Program-made: the position numbers and the translations under genes
From: Streptomyces sp. NBC_00443
GTDB lineage: Bacteria; Actinomycetota; Actinomycetes; Streptomycetales; Streptomycetaceae
Direction: 5' to 3'
DNA: 64,000 nt
Assembly (NCBI RefSeq): GCF_036014175.1
Contig: NZ_CP107917.1
Coordinates: 2,542,001-2,606,000, forward strand
Notes under the pieces: model-generated
What the model saw: the letters and a program-made list of their open reading frames with translations, nothing else
Told to the model about the DNA's origin: nothing
Databases searched by the model: none
Shown here: in pieces, positions 26,627 to 35,096 of the stretch
How positions within the stretch are numbered: the stretch's first letter is position 1
Layout of the letters: each line of letters begins with the position of its first letter

Positions 26627-26666
26627 AAGGGGCCCGGCACCGGAAGGCATCGGTGCCGGGCCCCTT
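26627..26666 (+). terminator. Strong hairpin after GH3
   Basis: A perfect 16-bp stem (aaggggcccggcaccg and its complement) around an 8-base loop, 25 bases after the GH3 stop. Confidence 0.9.
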
Positions 26667-26680
26667 CGGGGAACCCTATA

Positions 26681-26695
26681 TGAAAACGGTTCCCA
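26681..26695. promoter_or_regulatory. Zur-box-like inverted repeat in a convergent gap
   Basis: TGAAAACGGTTCCCA, embedded in the AT-rich TATATGAAAACGGTTCCCATTAG, resembles the 7-1-7 TGAAAAT-N-ATTTTCA sites of actinobacterial zinc regulator Zur, imperfectly on the right arm. It lies between the GH3 terminator and the convergent aldehyde dehydrogenase stop, so it has no obvious target gene. A 7-codon ATG frame begins inside it (26680-26703). Tentative. Confidence 0.35.
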
Positions 26696-26716
26696 TTAGC
26701 TAGACCTTCGAGTGGC

Positions 26717-28162
26717 TCAGAGAGCGATGCCGGTGAGGACCATCACGCGCTCGTAGGTGTAGTCGTCCATCGCGAACTTCACGCCCTCACGGCCCACGCC
26801 GGACTGCTTGGCGCCGCCGTACGGCATCTGGTCGGCGCGGTAGGAGGGCACGTCGCCGATGACGACGCCGCCGACCTCGAGGGCGCGGTGGGCGCGGAAG
26901 GCGGTCTGCAGGTCGTGGGTGAACACACCTGCCTGGAGGCCGTACTTGGAGTCGTTGGCGGCGGCGAAGGCGGCGGCCTCCCCGTCGACCTTCTGCACGG
27001 TGAGGACAGGCCCGAAGACCTCCTCGCACGCGAGGGTCGCGTCGGCCGGTACGTCGGTGAGGACGGTCGGCGCGTAGGAGGCGCCGTCGCGCTTGCCGCC
27101 GGTGAGGAGGCTGGCCCCGGCGGAGACGGCCTCCTCGACCCACGCCTCGACGCGCTTGGCGGCGTCCTCGCTGACCAGCGGGCCGACGTCGGTGGCGTCG
27201 TCACCGGGGTCACCGGTGACCTGGGCCTCGACGGCGGCGACGATGCGCGGCACGAGCCGGTCGTACACGGACGCGTCCGCGATCACCCGCTGCACGGAGA
27301 TGCAGGACTGGCCGCCCTGGTAGTTGGAGAACGTGGCGATGCGGGTCGCGGCCCGGTCGAGGTCCGCGTCGGAGGCGAAGTCGGCGAGCACGACCGCCGC
27401 CCCGTTGCCGCCCAGCTCCAGGGTGCAGTGCTTGCGCGGCACCGAGTCCATGATCGCGTAGCCGACCTTCTCGGAGCCGGTGAAGGAGATGACCGGCAGG
27501 CGCTCGTCCTGGACCAGGGCGGGCATCTTGTCGTTCGGCACCGGCAGGATGCTCCAGGAGCCGGCCGGAAGCTCGGTCTCGGCGAGCAGCTCTCCGATGA
27601 TCAGCCCGGACAGCGGGGTGGCCGGAGCGGGCTTCAGGATGATCGGCGCGCCGGCGGCGATGGCCGGGGCGATCTTGTGGGCGCACAGGTTGAGCGGGAA
27701 GTTGAAGGGCGCGATGCCGAGGACGACGCCCTTGGGGAAGCGCCGGGTGAAGGCGAGCCGCCCCTGACCGCCGAGGTCGGTGTCGAGCCGCTGCGCCTCG
27801 CCGCCGTTGAACCGCCGGGCCTCCTCTGCCGCGAACCGGAACACGGACACGGCACGGCCGACCTCACCGCGGGCCCACTTCATGGGCTTGCCGTTCTCGG
27901 CGGAGATCAGCCGGGCGATCTCCTCGGTCCGCTCGACAAGCCGCCTGCTGACGTGGTCGAGGGCGGCGGCACGTACGTGGGCCGGGGTCGCGGCGAAGTC
28001 CTCGCGGACGGCGTACGCGGCGGCCACGGCCTCCTCGGTCTGCGCGTCCGTCGGCACGCTCACCGTGCCGACGACCCGCCCGTCCCACGGGGAGGTCACA
28101 TCAAAGCTGTCCTCGCCGCTGACCTGGCGGCCGGCGAGCCAGAAGGCGTGGGTGGAAGTCAT
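26717..28162 (-). CDS. Aldehyde dehydrogenase (NAD(P)-dependent)
   Basis: A 481-residue aldehyde dehydrogenase of standard length. The catalytic Cys is in GGQSCISVQR, the general base Glu in CTLELGGNG, the cofactor loop in ISFTGSEKVGY. The QSCISVQRV stretch resembles GapN/lactaldehyde-type members more than the TGQDCTAATR type of the two other aldehyde dehydrogenases in this window, so the substrate is probably different. The ATG at 28162 (MTSTHAFWLAG) was chosen because the reading frame above it runs into the 13-base tandem repeat. It lies downstream of the PucR gene on the same strand, suggesting PucR-linked control of an amine- or purine-derived aldehyde. Substrate unknown. Confidence 0.9.
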   Translation of the reverse strand: MTSTHAFWLAGRQVSGEDSFDVTSPWDGRVVGTVSVPTDAQTEEAVAAAYAVREDFAATPAHVRAAALDHVSRRLVERTEEIARLISAENGKPMKWARGEVGRAVSVFRFAAEEARRFNGGEAQRLDTDLGGQGRLAFTRRFPKGVVLGIAPFNFPLNLCAHKIAPAIAAGAPIILKPAPATPLSGLIIGELLAETELPAGSWSILPVPNDKMPALVQDERLPVISFTGSEKVGYAIMDSVPRKHCTLELGGNGAAVVLADFASDADLDRAATRIATFSNYQGGQSCISVQRVIADASVYDRLVPRIVAAVEAQVTGDPGDDATDVGPLVSEDAAKRVEAWVEEAVSAGASLLTGGKRDGASYAPTVLTDVPADATLACEEVFGPVLTVQKVDGEAAAFAAANDSKYGLQAGVFTHDLQTAFRAHRALEVGGVVIGDVPSYRADQMPYGGAKQSGVGREGVKFAMDDYTYERVMVLTGIAL

Positions 28163-28314
28163 ATGGATTCCCGGCCCTTCCGCGATTGGGGGTGTCCTGC
28201 TGTGTCGTGGTCCACGGTAGGGGCGCGGGGGCGGCGGGGCGTTTGTCCGGGGTGTAGTGGTGAGGGGCCGGGGTTCGACGGATTGGCACGGCTCGACGCC
28301 GGCCCGGATTCTCC

Positions 28315-28480
28315 GGCCCTGCCGGTCGGCCCTGCCGGTCGGCCCTGCCGGTCGGCCCTGCCGGTCGGCCCTGCCGGTCGGCCCTGCCGGTCGGCCCTGC
28401 CGGTCGGCCCTGCCGGTCGGCCCTGCCGGTCGGCCCTGCCGGTCGGCCCTGCCGGTCGGCCCTGCCGGTCGGCCCTGCCG
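28315..28480. repeat. 13-bp tandem repeat, 12.8 near-perfect copies
   Basis: The unit GGCCCTGCCGGTC is repeated 12 full times without a mismatch (28315-28470) plus a 10-base partial copy. The period is not a multiple of three, and the array contains no stop in several frames, which creates false reading frames on both strands. It fills the gap between the PucR stop (28502) and the aldehyde dehydrogenase start (28162). Each unit junction contains short self-complementary GGCC and CCGG blocks. The rest of the 28163-28501 gap is GC-rich with nothing else recognised. Confidence 0.97.
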
Positions 28481-28501
28481 ACCGGCCCTGTTCAAGCGGT
28501 C

Positions 28502-30181
28502 CTACTCGGTCGACGTCGCCTTCAACGCCAGCCAGAGCTCCATCCGCACATCGGCGTCGTCCAGCGACCGCCCCAGAATCTCCTCCACCCGCCGCATCCG
28601 GTACCGCAGCGTATGCCGGTGCACCCCGAGATCCGCGGCCGCCGCATCCCACTGCCCGTGCCGCGAGAGCCAGGCACGCAGCGAGGCGACCAGATCACCC
28701 CGCCCCGTCGCGTCGTGCTCGTGCAGCGCCCGCAGCAACCCGTCCGCGAACGCCTTCACCGCGTCGTCCGCGAGCAACGGCAGCACCGACCCCGCCGCCA
28801 TCTGCTCGTGCTCCACGCACACCCGCCCCCGCCGCCGGGCCACCGACAGCGCCTGCGCGGCCTGCTTGTACGCCGCCGCCGCGGCGATGGGTCCGGCCGG
28901 CGCCGAGAGCCCGACGACCAGTTCGTCCTCGTCGGCGCTGCCCGCCTGCTCCGGTACGGTCCCGGACCGCGCCGCCTCCAACGCCGCCGCGTAGTCCGCA
29001 CACGCGGTCACCGCCGCACCCCCGTCAGCCGCGAGCACCACCAGCCGCGCCGCGTCCCCCTCCCCCTCGGGCACCACCAGCACCGCTTCCCCGGCCCGGG
29101 CCGCCGCGGACTCCACGATCTCGGTGAGGGCACCCAGCGGATCGCCGCTCGCCTCGGAGGCGGCGACGAGCACCGCGGCGGACGCCTTGGTGAGTGCCAC
29201 CCGGCTCCCGGAGTCCACGACCCGCGCCGCCGACACCGAGGCGGCCTCGGCGACGATCACCCGGAAGGGCGCGTCCAGCAGACCTCCGTACAGGTCCCCG
29301 GCCACCGCCCGCGCATGATCCGGCTCCCCGGCGAGCAGCATGCGCAGCACCGCCGCGCCCACCCGCGCCTCGGCCGCCTGCAGCGAGCGCGACCGCTCGG
29401 TGGTCAGGGTCAGCAGCGCGATGGCCGAATGGACGGCGTACCGCTCGGCCGTGCCCAGTGCCGCCGCCGTGCCCACGGCCAGGGCGGCGCGGGGCCGGCG
29501 GCCGGTGCCCAGGGTGTGCAGCTCGACCCGGTCCTCGTTCTCCGGCCCGCCCACGACGGACGACGCCGGCGCCGGCCGTTCCCGCAGCCGCTCCACGTCC
29601 GCCGTGAGCCGTGCCGCCCGCCGCCCGGCCCACTCCGGCGCGGTCGCGACGACGGCACCGGACGCGTCGTACAGCGCCGCCCAGCCGTCGACCTGCGAGG
29701 CCAGCGCGGCCAGCAGCCCTTCCGGCCCGTCGGTCAACGCCTGCTTGGTCAGCTCCCGTTGCGCCGCGAAACCCGCCGTCACCGCCCGGTACTGGTCCGC
29801 CGCGATCGCGGCCGACACGGCCTTGCTGATGGCGAGGAAGGGGGTGCGGCGCGGCACCTCCAGCAGCGGCATGCCCTCCTGCGCCGCCGCGTCGACGAGC
29901 GCCTCGGGGATGTCCTCGTAGTTGACGCCGACCGCGAAGCCGAGCCCGACCACGCCCGCGCCGACCAGCCGCCGCACATAGCGCTGCATCGACTCGGGGT
30001 TCTCCGCGTCCAGCTTGAGCGCGGTGATCAGCAGCAGTTCCCCGCCCTCCATATAGGGGACCGGGTCGGCGAGCTCACTGGCGTGCACCCAGCGCACGGG
30101 CACGTCCAGGCGGTCCTCGCCCGCCCGCACGGTCAGCTTGAGCGCGGAGTGGTGCAGGAGCGAGGCGAGCGTGGGGGGCAT
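28502..30181 (-). CDS. PucR-family transcriptional regulator
   Basis: A 559-residue regulator of the PucR class. The N-terminal PucR ligand-binding domain (about 1-125) begins LASLLHHSALKLTV and contains MEGGELLLITALKL. A central CdaR/GGDEF-like region follows (about 290-420). The C-terminal HTH_30 is GQWDAAAADLGVHRHTLRYR followed by a MRRVEEILGRSLDD helix. Such proteins activate purine, amino-acid or GABA/polyamine catabolic genes. Its neighbours are the downstream aldehyde dehydrogenase and, 2.5 kb away, divergent gabT, so a nitrogen-catabolic role is likely. The ATG at 30181 has AAGG upstream. The 142-base gap to its right must hold its promoter. Confidence 0.92.
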   Translation of the reverse strand: MPPTLASLLHHSALKLTVRAGEDRLDVPVRWVHASELADPVPYMEGGELLLITALKLDAENPESMQRYVRRLVGAGVVGLGFAVGVNYEDIPEALVDAAAQEGMPLLEVPRRTPFLAISKAVSAAIAADQYRAVTAGFAAQRELTKQALTDGPEGLLAALASQVDGWAALYDASGAVVATAPEWAGRRAARLTADVERLRERPAPASSVVGGPENEDRVELHTLGTGRRPRAALAVGTAAALGTAERYAVHSAIALLTLTTERSRSLQAAEARVGAAVLRMLLAGEPDHARAVAGDLYGGLLDAPFRVIVAEAASVSAARVVDSGSRVALTKASAAVLVAASEASGDPLGALTEIVESAAARAGEAVLVVPEGEGDAARLVVLAADGGAAVTACADYAAALEAARSGTVPEQAGSADEDELVVGLSAPAGPIAAAAAYKQAAQALSVARRRGRVCVEHEQMAAGSVLPLLADDAVKAFADGLLRALHEHDATGRGDLVASLRAWLSRHGQWDAAAADLGVHRHTLRYRMRRVEEILGRSLDDADVRMELWLALKATSTE

Positions 30182-30323
30182 GAGGCCTTCAAATCGGTGG
30201 GAGCTCGGTGACCGCTGGATCTTCGGTGATCTCTGTGATCAATTGGCCGCCGTGTATGAACGACCTGTGCCGATTCTGCCTCACCGTACGGTCACCGCGC
30301 GGCCTGGCGCCCGTACCCCCAGG

Positions 30324-32444
30324 TCATCCCCGCAGATTCACCAGCAACGGCGGCGCGTGCTCGCCCTGCACGCTGGTGAGCGACAGGACCGCATGCCCCG
30401 GCGGCACCGCGTGCGCCAGCTCGGACGCCGACCAGCGCTCACGCTCGACCTGGCGGACGGTCACCGCCCGAGCGGTCGGCGCCTTGCCGGTGATCACCCG
30501 CCGCAGCGCGTGCACCGCCTTCCCGGCCGGGGTCTCCGCGATGATCTGCCGGTCGGTGACGTCTCGCGCCTCGGTCCACTCCTTGCCCCACACCTCGGCG
30601 AAGTCCTGCCCGTCCCAGGGCGTGATCCCGGCCAGCGCCATCCGGCACCCGGCGGCGCCGAGCAGCGGCCCGCGCAGCGGCCTCGGCGCGTCGTCCAGGC
30701 TGCGCAGCGTGAGCACCGCGCCGGCGTTGCCGGACCGCAGCCGCTGGATGCCCCGTACGGCCTCGGGCGTCACTACGCCGGTCGCGTCGTCCAGCACCAG
30801 GCAGGCGAACAGCGACCGGTCCTCCCGTACCGCGATGCTCGCCGTGAACTGCGCCAGCACCAGCCGCGCCAGCATCCGCGAAGCCTCCGCGTGCCCGCGC
30901 GCGGGCAGGTCGATACGGACCCGGACGGGGTGGTCGAGGGCCTTCAGCGAGAACGGCCGCGACTGCCCGGACGTGTCGAAGAACCCGGCGAAGGCAGGGC
31001 GGTCGAGCAGCGCCACCCGGTCCGCGAGCACGGCCGCCACATCGCCGGGATGCCCCAACTGACGCTCCCGTGCGTCGAGTTCGCGGATGAGCGATTCCTG
31101 CCCGGACCCCTCCAGTGCCGTGCGCAGCGCGCCGAGCGCTCCGGGGGCGCCGTCCAGCAGCTGCCGTAGCTCCGCCACGGACGGGAAGCGCTGATGGACC
31201 GCGCGGAACGGCCCGAGCAGCTGGGCCAGCACGGTGGTGGAGCGGCGGCTGTCGCTGCCCGGGTGCGGGTCGGCGAGATCCCCGACGAGCGCCTCGGCGA
31301 GCACGGCCGCGGCCTCGTCGGGGTCGCCGCTGCCGCCGTACAGGTCCAGGTCGTAGACCGAGTCCGGGTTTCCGATCCGTACGACGACGTCGTACGAGTC
31401 CTCCGGCCCCAGAGCCGCGCCCGCCGCGGCGACCACGACCACCGCGGCCCGTCCGGCGAGCGCGTGCAGGCACAGCGACTCGGCGATCGGCAGCACCACG
31501 GTCCCCGTCTTGCCGGAGCCGGCGGGCCCGACGGCGAGCATGGAGGTGCCGAGGAGGTCGGGCCCGAGACCGAGTCCGGCGCCGCGATAGGCGTACGGGT
31601 TGCGTGGATCGTCGGCGGTCGTCCCGAGCCGCACCTGACCGCTGACGAGGTCGTGCCGGGCGGTCCGGGCGGGCAGGTCGCGCTCCCCCGAGGGATGCAG
31701 ACAGGCGGCGGCGCCATCCTTGGTCACGGCGCCGCTGAAGGTGGTGAGGTCGTGCCGTCCGCTGCGCACGCCCTGCCAGGCGCGGGTGATCCGGGCGTAG
31801 TCGACGTCGCGCATCAGCCCCGACCGCGCATCGGCACTCAGCCGCTCGGCGGCATCCGCGGCACCGGCGGTGCGTAGCGCGGGCCAGGACGCGGGGTCCT
31901 GCTCGGGGGCGGGCGCACGCTCGGGCGCGGGTGCCGTACGAAGCCAGGCGGGCGGGCCGTAGCGACGCCAGACCTCGCCCCAACGGCCCAGTCGGCCGAC
32001 GGCGAGCATTATGGCGAGGGCGATCAGCGTGTAGTAGCTGTACCAGAGGACGGCGTTGCCGACCCGGTCGTTGTTCTCACGCCAGGAGTCCGGGGTGAAC
32101 AGCTCCAGGGGCAGCACCCACCAGCCACCGAGATAGCCGTTCCACAGCAGCGACCAGATCAGCCACCCGACCAGGAAGGCGATCACCGCCCCGCTCAGCA
32201 GCTGCCGTCCCGGGATCCGCTCGGGCTCCTCGTCCGGCCGGGGCACATGCCCGAACCGCCACACGCCGGCCGGCGCCTCCGGTCGCGGCGCCCGCAGCCA
32301 GGTCAGGAACGCCGAGTCGTCCGGCCCCGGCCCCGGCGCCCGCATCGGCCGCGGCGGCACCGCAGGGGCCTCCGGTGGTACCGCAGGCCGAGGCACAGGC
32401 GTGGCGTGCGTACCCCGCGCGTCCTGCGTCCCGTCGCCGTCCAT
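30324..32444 (-). CDS. VirD4/TraG-like membrane ATPase (conserved Streptomyces ATP/GTP-binding protein)
   Basis: About 706 residues. A Pro-rich N-terminus is followed by two transmembrane segments (LLSGAVIAFLVGWLIWSLLW near 85 and VLWYSYYTLIALAIMLAVG near 140). A P-loop ATPase then begins at VGPAGSGKTG, with a probable Walker B in FACLVLDDATG. The layout of two N-terminal helices and a cytoplasmic ATPase is that of VirD4/TraG-type coupling proteins, but no relaxase, type IV secretion or integrase genes are nearby, so a conjugative role is doubtful. The ATG at 32444 is preferred (AGGGGGCAAGGG upstream) over one at 32480. Divergent from gabT. Function unknown. Confidence 0.75.
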   Translation of the reverse strand: MDGDGTQDARGTHATPVPRPAVPPEAPAVPPRPMRAPGPGPDDSAFLTWLRAPRPEAPAGVWRFGHVPRPDEEPERIPGRQLLSGAVIAFLVGWLIWSLLWNGYLGGWWVLPLELFTPDSWRENNDRVGNAVLWYSYYTLIALAIMLAVGRLGRWGEVWRRYGPPAWLRTAPAPERAPAPEQDPASWPALRTAGAADAAERLSADARSGLMRDVDYARITRAWQGVRSGRHDLTTFSGAVTKDGAAACLHPSGERDLPARTARHDLVSGQVRLGTTADDPRNPYAYRGAGLGLGPDLLGTSMLAVGPAGSGKTGTVVLPIAESLCLHALAGRAAVVVVAAAGAALGPEDSYDVVVRIGNPDSVYDLDLYGGSGDPDEAAAVLAEALVGDLADPHPGSDSRRSTTVLAQLLGPFRAVHQRFPSVAELRQLLDGAPGALGALRTALEGSGQESLIRELDARERQLGHPGDVAAVLADRVALLDRPAFAGFFDTSGQSRPFSLKALDHPVRVRIDLPARGHAEASRMLARLVLAQFTASIAVREDRSLFACLVLDDATGVVTPEAVRGIQRLRSGNAGAVLTLRSLDDAPRPLRGPLLGAAGCRMALAGITPWDGQDFAEVWGKEWTEARDVTDRQIIAETPAGKAVHALRRVITGKAPTARAVTVRQVERERWSASELAHAVPPGHAVLSLTSVQGEHAPPLLVNLRG

Positions 32445-32696
32445 CGCCCTTGCCCCCTGACCAGCCGCTCCGTCCACCATCAGCGAGCCAATCTAACGCC
32501 CTCTGCTGGGGAGTTCACCGCTTACACGGCCGACGGAACGGATCGAGCTGCTTCAGACCCTCGGCGTCGCTATGTCCACCACGGACAACGCGCTCTCCTG
32601 ACAACGCCCACATGGAGCATGCCCACCCCCCACTCCCCGCCCTAGCCTGCGAGAAAAGAACAAGACAAGCGTCCGCAAAACCCCCAGGAGCCCCTC

Positions 32697-34031
32697 ATGA
32701 GCGCACTTCCGCAGGAGCGCCGCCTCGTCACCGCCATCCCCGGTCCGAAGTCGCAGGAGCTGCAGGCCCGCCGTACCGCCGCGGTAGCGCAGGGCGTGGG
32801 CTCCGTGCTGCCCGTGTTCACCGCGCGGGCGGGCGGCGGCATCATCGAGGACGTCGACGGGAACCGGCTCATCGACTTCGGTTCGGGCATCGCCGTGACG
32901 TCCGTCGGCGCGTCCGCCGAAGCGGTCGTTCGCAGGGCGAGCGCGCAGCTCGCCGACTTCACCCACACCTGTTTCATGGTCACGCCGTACGAGGGCTACG
33001 TCGCCGTCGCCGAGGCGCTGGCGGAGCTGACGCCGGGTGACCACGCCAAGAAGTCGGCACTGTTCAACTCCGGCGCCGAGGCCGTCGAGAACGCCGTCAA
33101 GATCGCCCGGTCGTACACCAAGCGCCAGGCCGTCGTCGTCTTCGACCACGGCTACCACGGCCGCACGAACCTCACCATGGCGCTGACCGCGAAGAACATG
33201 CCGTACAAGCACGGCTTCGGCCCGTTCGCGCCCGAGGTCTACCGCGTGCCGGTCGCCTACGGCTACCGCTGGCCGACCGGTGCGGAGAACGCCGGACCGG
33301 AGGCCGCTGCGCAGGCCATCGACCAGATCAGCAAGCAGGTCGGCCCGGAGAACGTGGCCGCGATCATCATCGAGCCGGTGCTCGGCGAGGGCGGCTTCAT
33401 CGAGCCGGCCAAGGGCTTCCTGCCGGCGATCAGCAAGTTCGCCTCGGACAACGGCATCGTCTTCGTCGCCGACGAGATCCAGTCCGGCTTCTGCCGCACG
33501 GGCCAGTGGTTCGCCTGCGAGGACGAGGGCATCGTCCCGGACCTGATCACCACCGCCAAGGGCATCGCCGGCGGTCTGCCGCTCGCCGCCGTGACCGGTC
33601 GCGCCGAGATCATGGACGCCGCGCACTCCGGCGGCCTGGGCGGCACCTACGGCGGCAACCCGGTGGCGTGCGCCGGTGCGCTGGGCTCCATCGAGACCAT
33701 GAAGGAGCTCGACCTCAACGCCAAGGCTAAGAACATCGAGGCGACCATGAAGGCCCGCCTCACCTCCATGGCCGAGAAGTTCGACATCATCGGCGACATC
33801 CGCGGCCGTGGCGCCATGATCGCCATCGAGCTGGTGAAGGACCGCACCACCAAGGAGCCGAACGCGGAGGCGACCGCCGCGCTCGCCAAGGCCTGCCACC
33901 AGGAGGGCCTGCTGGTCCTGACCTGTGGCACCTACGGCAACGTGCTGCGCTTCCTGCCCCCGCTGGTGATCGGCGAGGACCTCCTCAACGAGGGCCTCGA
34001 CATCATCGAGCAGGCCTTCACCCGCATCTGA
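32697..34031 (+). CDS. gabT: 4-aminobutyrate aminotransferase
   Basis: A 444-residue class-III PLP aminotransferase. FNSGAEAVENAVKIAR binds the phosphate, FVADEIQSGF supplies the Asp that contacts the PLP ring nitrogen, and the PLP-binding Lys is in ITTAKGIAGG. The length and these stretches match GabT, which converts GABA and 2-oxoglutarate to succinate semialdehyde and glutamate. The ATG at 32697 has AGGAG 8-12 bases upstream. GABA is the product expected from the polyamine/aminobutyraldehyde enzymes encoded at 43-45 and 55-58 kb. Succinate-semialdehyde dehydrogenase is not identified nearby unless one of the three aldehyde dehydrogenases fills that role. A terminator follows. Confidence 0.93.
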   Translation: MSALPQERRLVTAIPGPKSQELQARRTAAVAQGVGSVLPVFTARAGGGIIEDVDGNRLIDFGSGIAVTSVGASAEAVVRRASAQLADFTHTCFMVTPYEGYVAVAEALAELTPGDHAKKSALFNSGAEAVENAVKIARSYTKRQAVVVFDHGYHGRTNLTMALTAKNMPYKHGFGPFAPEVYRVPVAYGYRWPTGAENAGPEAAAQAIDQISKQVGPENVAAIIIEPVLGEGGFIEPAKGFLPAISKFASDNGIVFVADEIQSGFCRTGQWFACEDEGIVPDLITTAKGIAGGLPLAAVTGRAEIMDAAHSGGLGGTYGGNPVACAGALGSIETMKELDLNAKAKNIEATMKARLTSMAEKFDIIGDIRGRGAMIAIELVKDRTTKEPNAEATAALAKACHQEGLLVLTCGTYGNVLRFLPPLVIGEDLLNEGLDIIEQAFTRI

Positions 34032-34085
34032 GGTCACAGCAAAACCACTGGTGAGCGACGGGGGCTTCGCCCCACGCGACTCGTC

Positions 34086-34127
34086 CGCCCCAGCCCCGGC
34101 ACCTTCCGTGATTCCGGGGCCGGGGCG
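34086..34127 (+). terminator. Hairpin after gabT
   Basis: A 14-bp stem (cgccccagccccgg with its complement, one mismatch) and a 14-base loop, 55 bases after the gabT stop. Confidence 0.75.
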
Positions 34128-34223
34128 GCTACCGTCAGAGCGTGTGAAGAAGGTGTGCGAGGTGGATGTCAGGACGCCATTCCGGCTGTCTAACACCATC
34201 GCCCTGTCGTAGGTTCTAAGCAG

Positions 34224-35096
34224 ATGAGAGATACACCCCGTCCAGAGGGGACTCTGGACGACTTCGGGCCGAGGCCTCCCCAGCTTCGACCTGGTCGTGC
34301 CCTCGCGCACACACCCGGAGCTTCCGGCTCCGGATCTCCTCACCGATCGGACAGTCGCCCGCCCCAAACCCCCCGGGGCGCGCGACCATCCGATCCGGAC
34401 GGCCGCCCCGGAACCACCCCCCCTGTTCCGGGGCGGCCGACCTCCCTCTTCGTCCTTCTCGGACTCCTCGGGCTTCCCGCCCTTCTCTTCGCGCTCATCA
34501 CCTGGCAGGTGGTGGCCGACGGCCCGCTGGTCGACCTCGACGAGGCGGCCAGCAGGTCCCTGGCTCATCCGGACCGCTTCTCCGACCTCCTCGCCGACCT
34601 GGGCAACGTACCGGTCGCGGTGCCCGTGCTGGCCGTGAGTCTGGTGTACGTGGCATGGCGGGCCCACCGCGCTGGTACACACCACTGGTGGCTTCCGGCC
34701 GCCTCAGCGGCCCTGCTCATGGCGCTGGTTCCGGCCCTGGTGATCCCCGTCAAGATCCTGACCGACCGCCCCGGCACCCCGGTCGTGCCGCCCGCGACCG
34801 GCTACTACCCGTCCGGCCACACGGCCACGGCCACCATCGCCTACGGTGCGGCGACCCTGCTGCTGCTGCCGTGGCTGAGTTCCGTGTTCGCCCGCCGCGC
34901 AGTCCTCGTCACGTGCGCCGTCCTCAATCTCGGAGTCGGCTTCGGGCTGGTCCGGCGCGGCTACCACTGGCCACTGGACGTAGTGGCCAGTTGGTGCCTC
35001 TGCGCGGTGCTTCTCACGCTGCTGTGGCTGCTCCTCAGCCGAAGTAGCCGTCGAACGTCCGCTGGAACTCCCAGTTCGAGTAGCGGTCCCAGTTGA
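34224..35096 (+). CDS. PAP2-family membrane phosphatase
   Basis: A 290-residue integral membrane phosphatase. A Pro/Arg-rich N-terminal tail of about 70 residues precedes five or six helices. All three phosphatidic-acid-phosphatase motifs are seen: KILTDRP, YPSGHTATAT, and VRRGYHWPLDV with the catalytic His. It should dephosphorylate a lipid phosphate or isoprenyl diphosphate at the outer face of the membrane. Its 3' end overlaps the convergent chitinase gene by 62 bases, encoding the Ser-rich tail here. No clear ribosome-binding site precedes the ATG at 34224; later starts are possible because the N-terminal tail looks unconserved. Confidence 0.85.
   Translation: MRDTPRPEGTLDDFGPRPPQLRPGRALAHTPGASGSGSPHRSDSRPPQTPRGARPSDPDGRPGTTPPVPGRPTSLFVLLGLLGLPALLFALITWQVVADGPLVDLDEAASRSLAHPDRFSDLLADLGNVPVAVPVLAVSLVYVAWRAHRAGTHHWWLPAASAALLMALVPALVIPVKILTDRPGTPVVPPATGYYPSGHTATATIAYGAATLLLLPWLSSVFARRAVLVTCAVLNLGVGFGLVRRGYHWPLDVVASWCLCAVLLTLLWLLLSRSSRRTSAGTPSSSSGPS

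Noticed and set aside
28315..28480. Repeat array as a CRISPR or as a repetitive protein
   Set aside because: Units are contiguous with no spacers, so it is not CRISPR. A 13-base period shifts frame every copy, so it is not a protein repeat.
26888..30211. 1107-codon plus-strand frame opposite the aldehyde dehydrogenase, repeat array and PucR gene
   Set aside because: Both real genes on the minus strand have complete motifs. The frame exists because of GC bias and because the 13-bp repeat has no stops.
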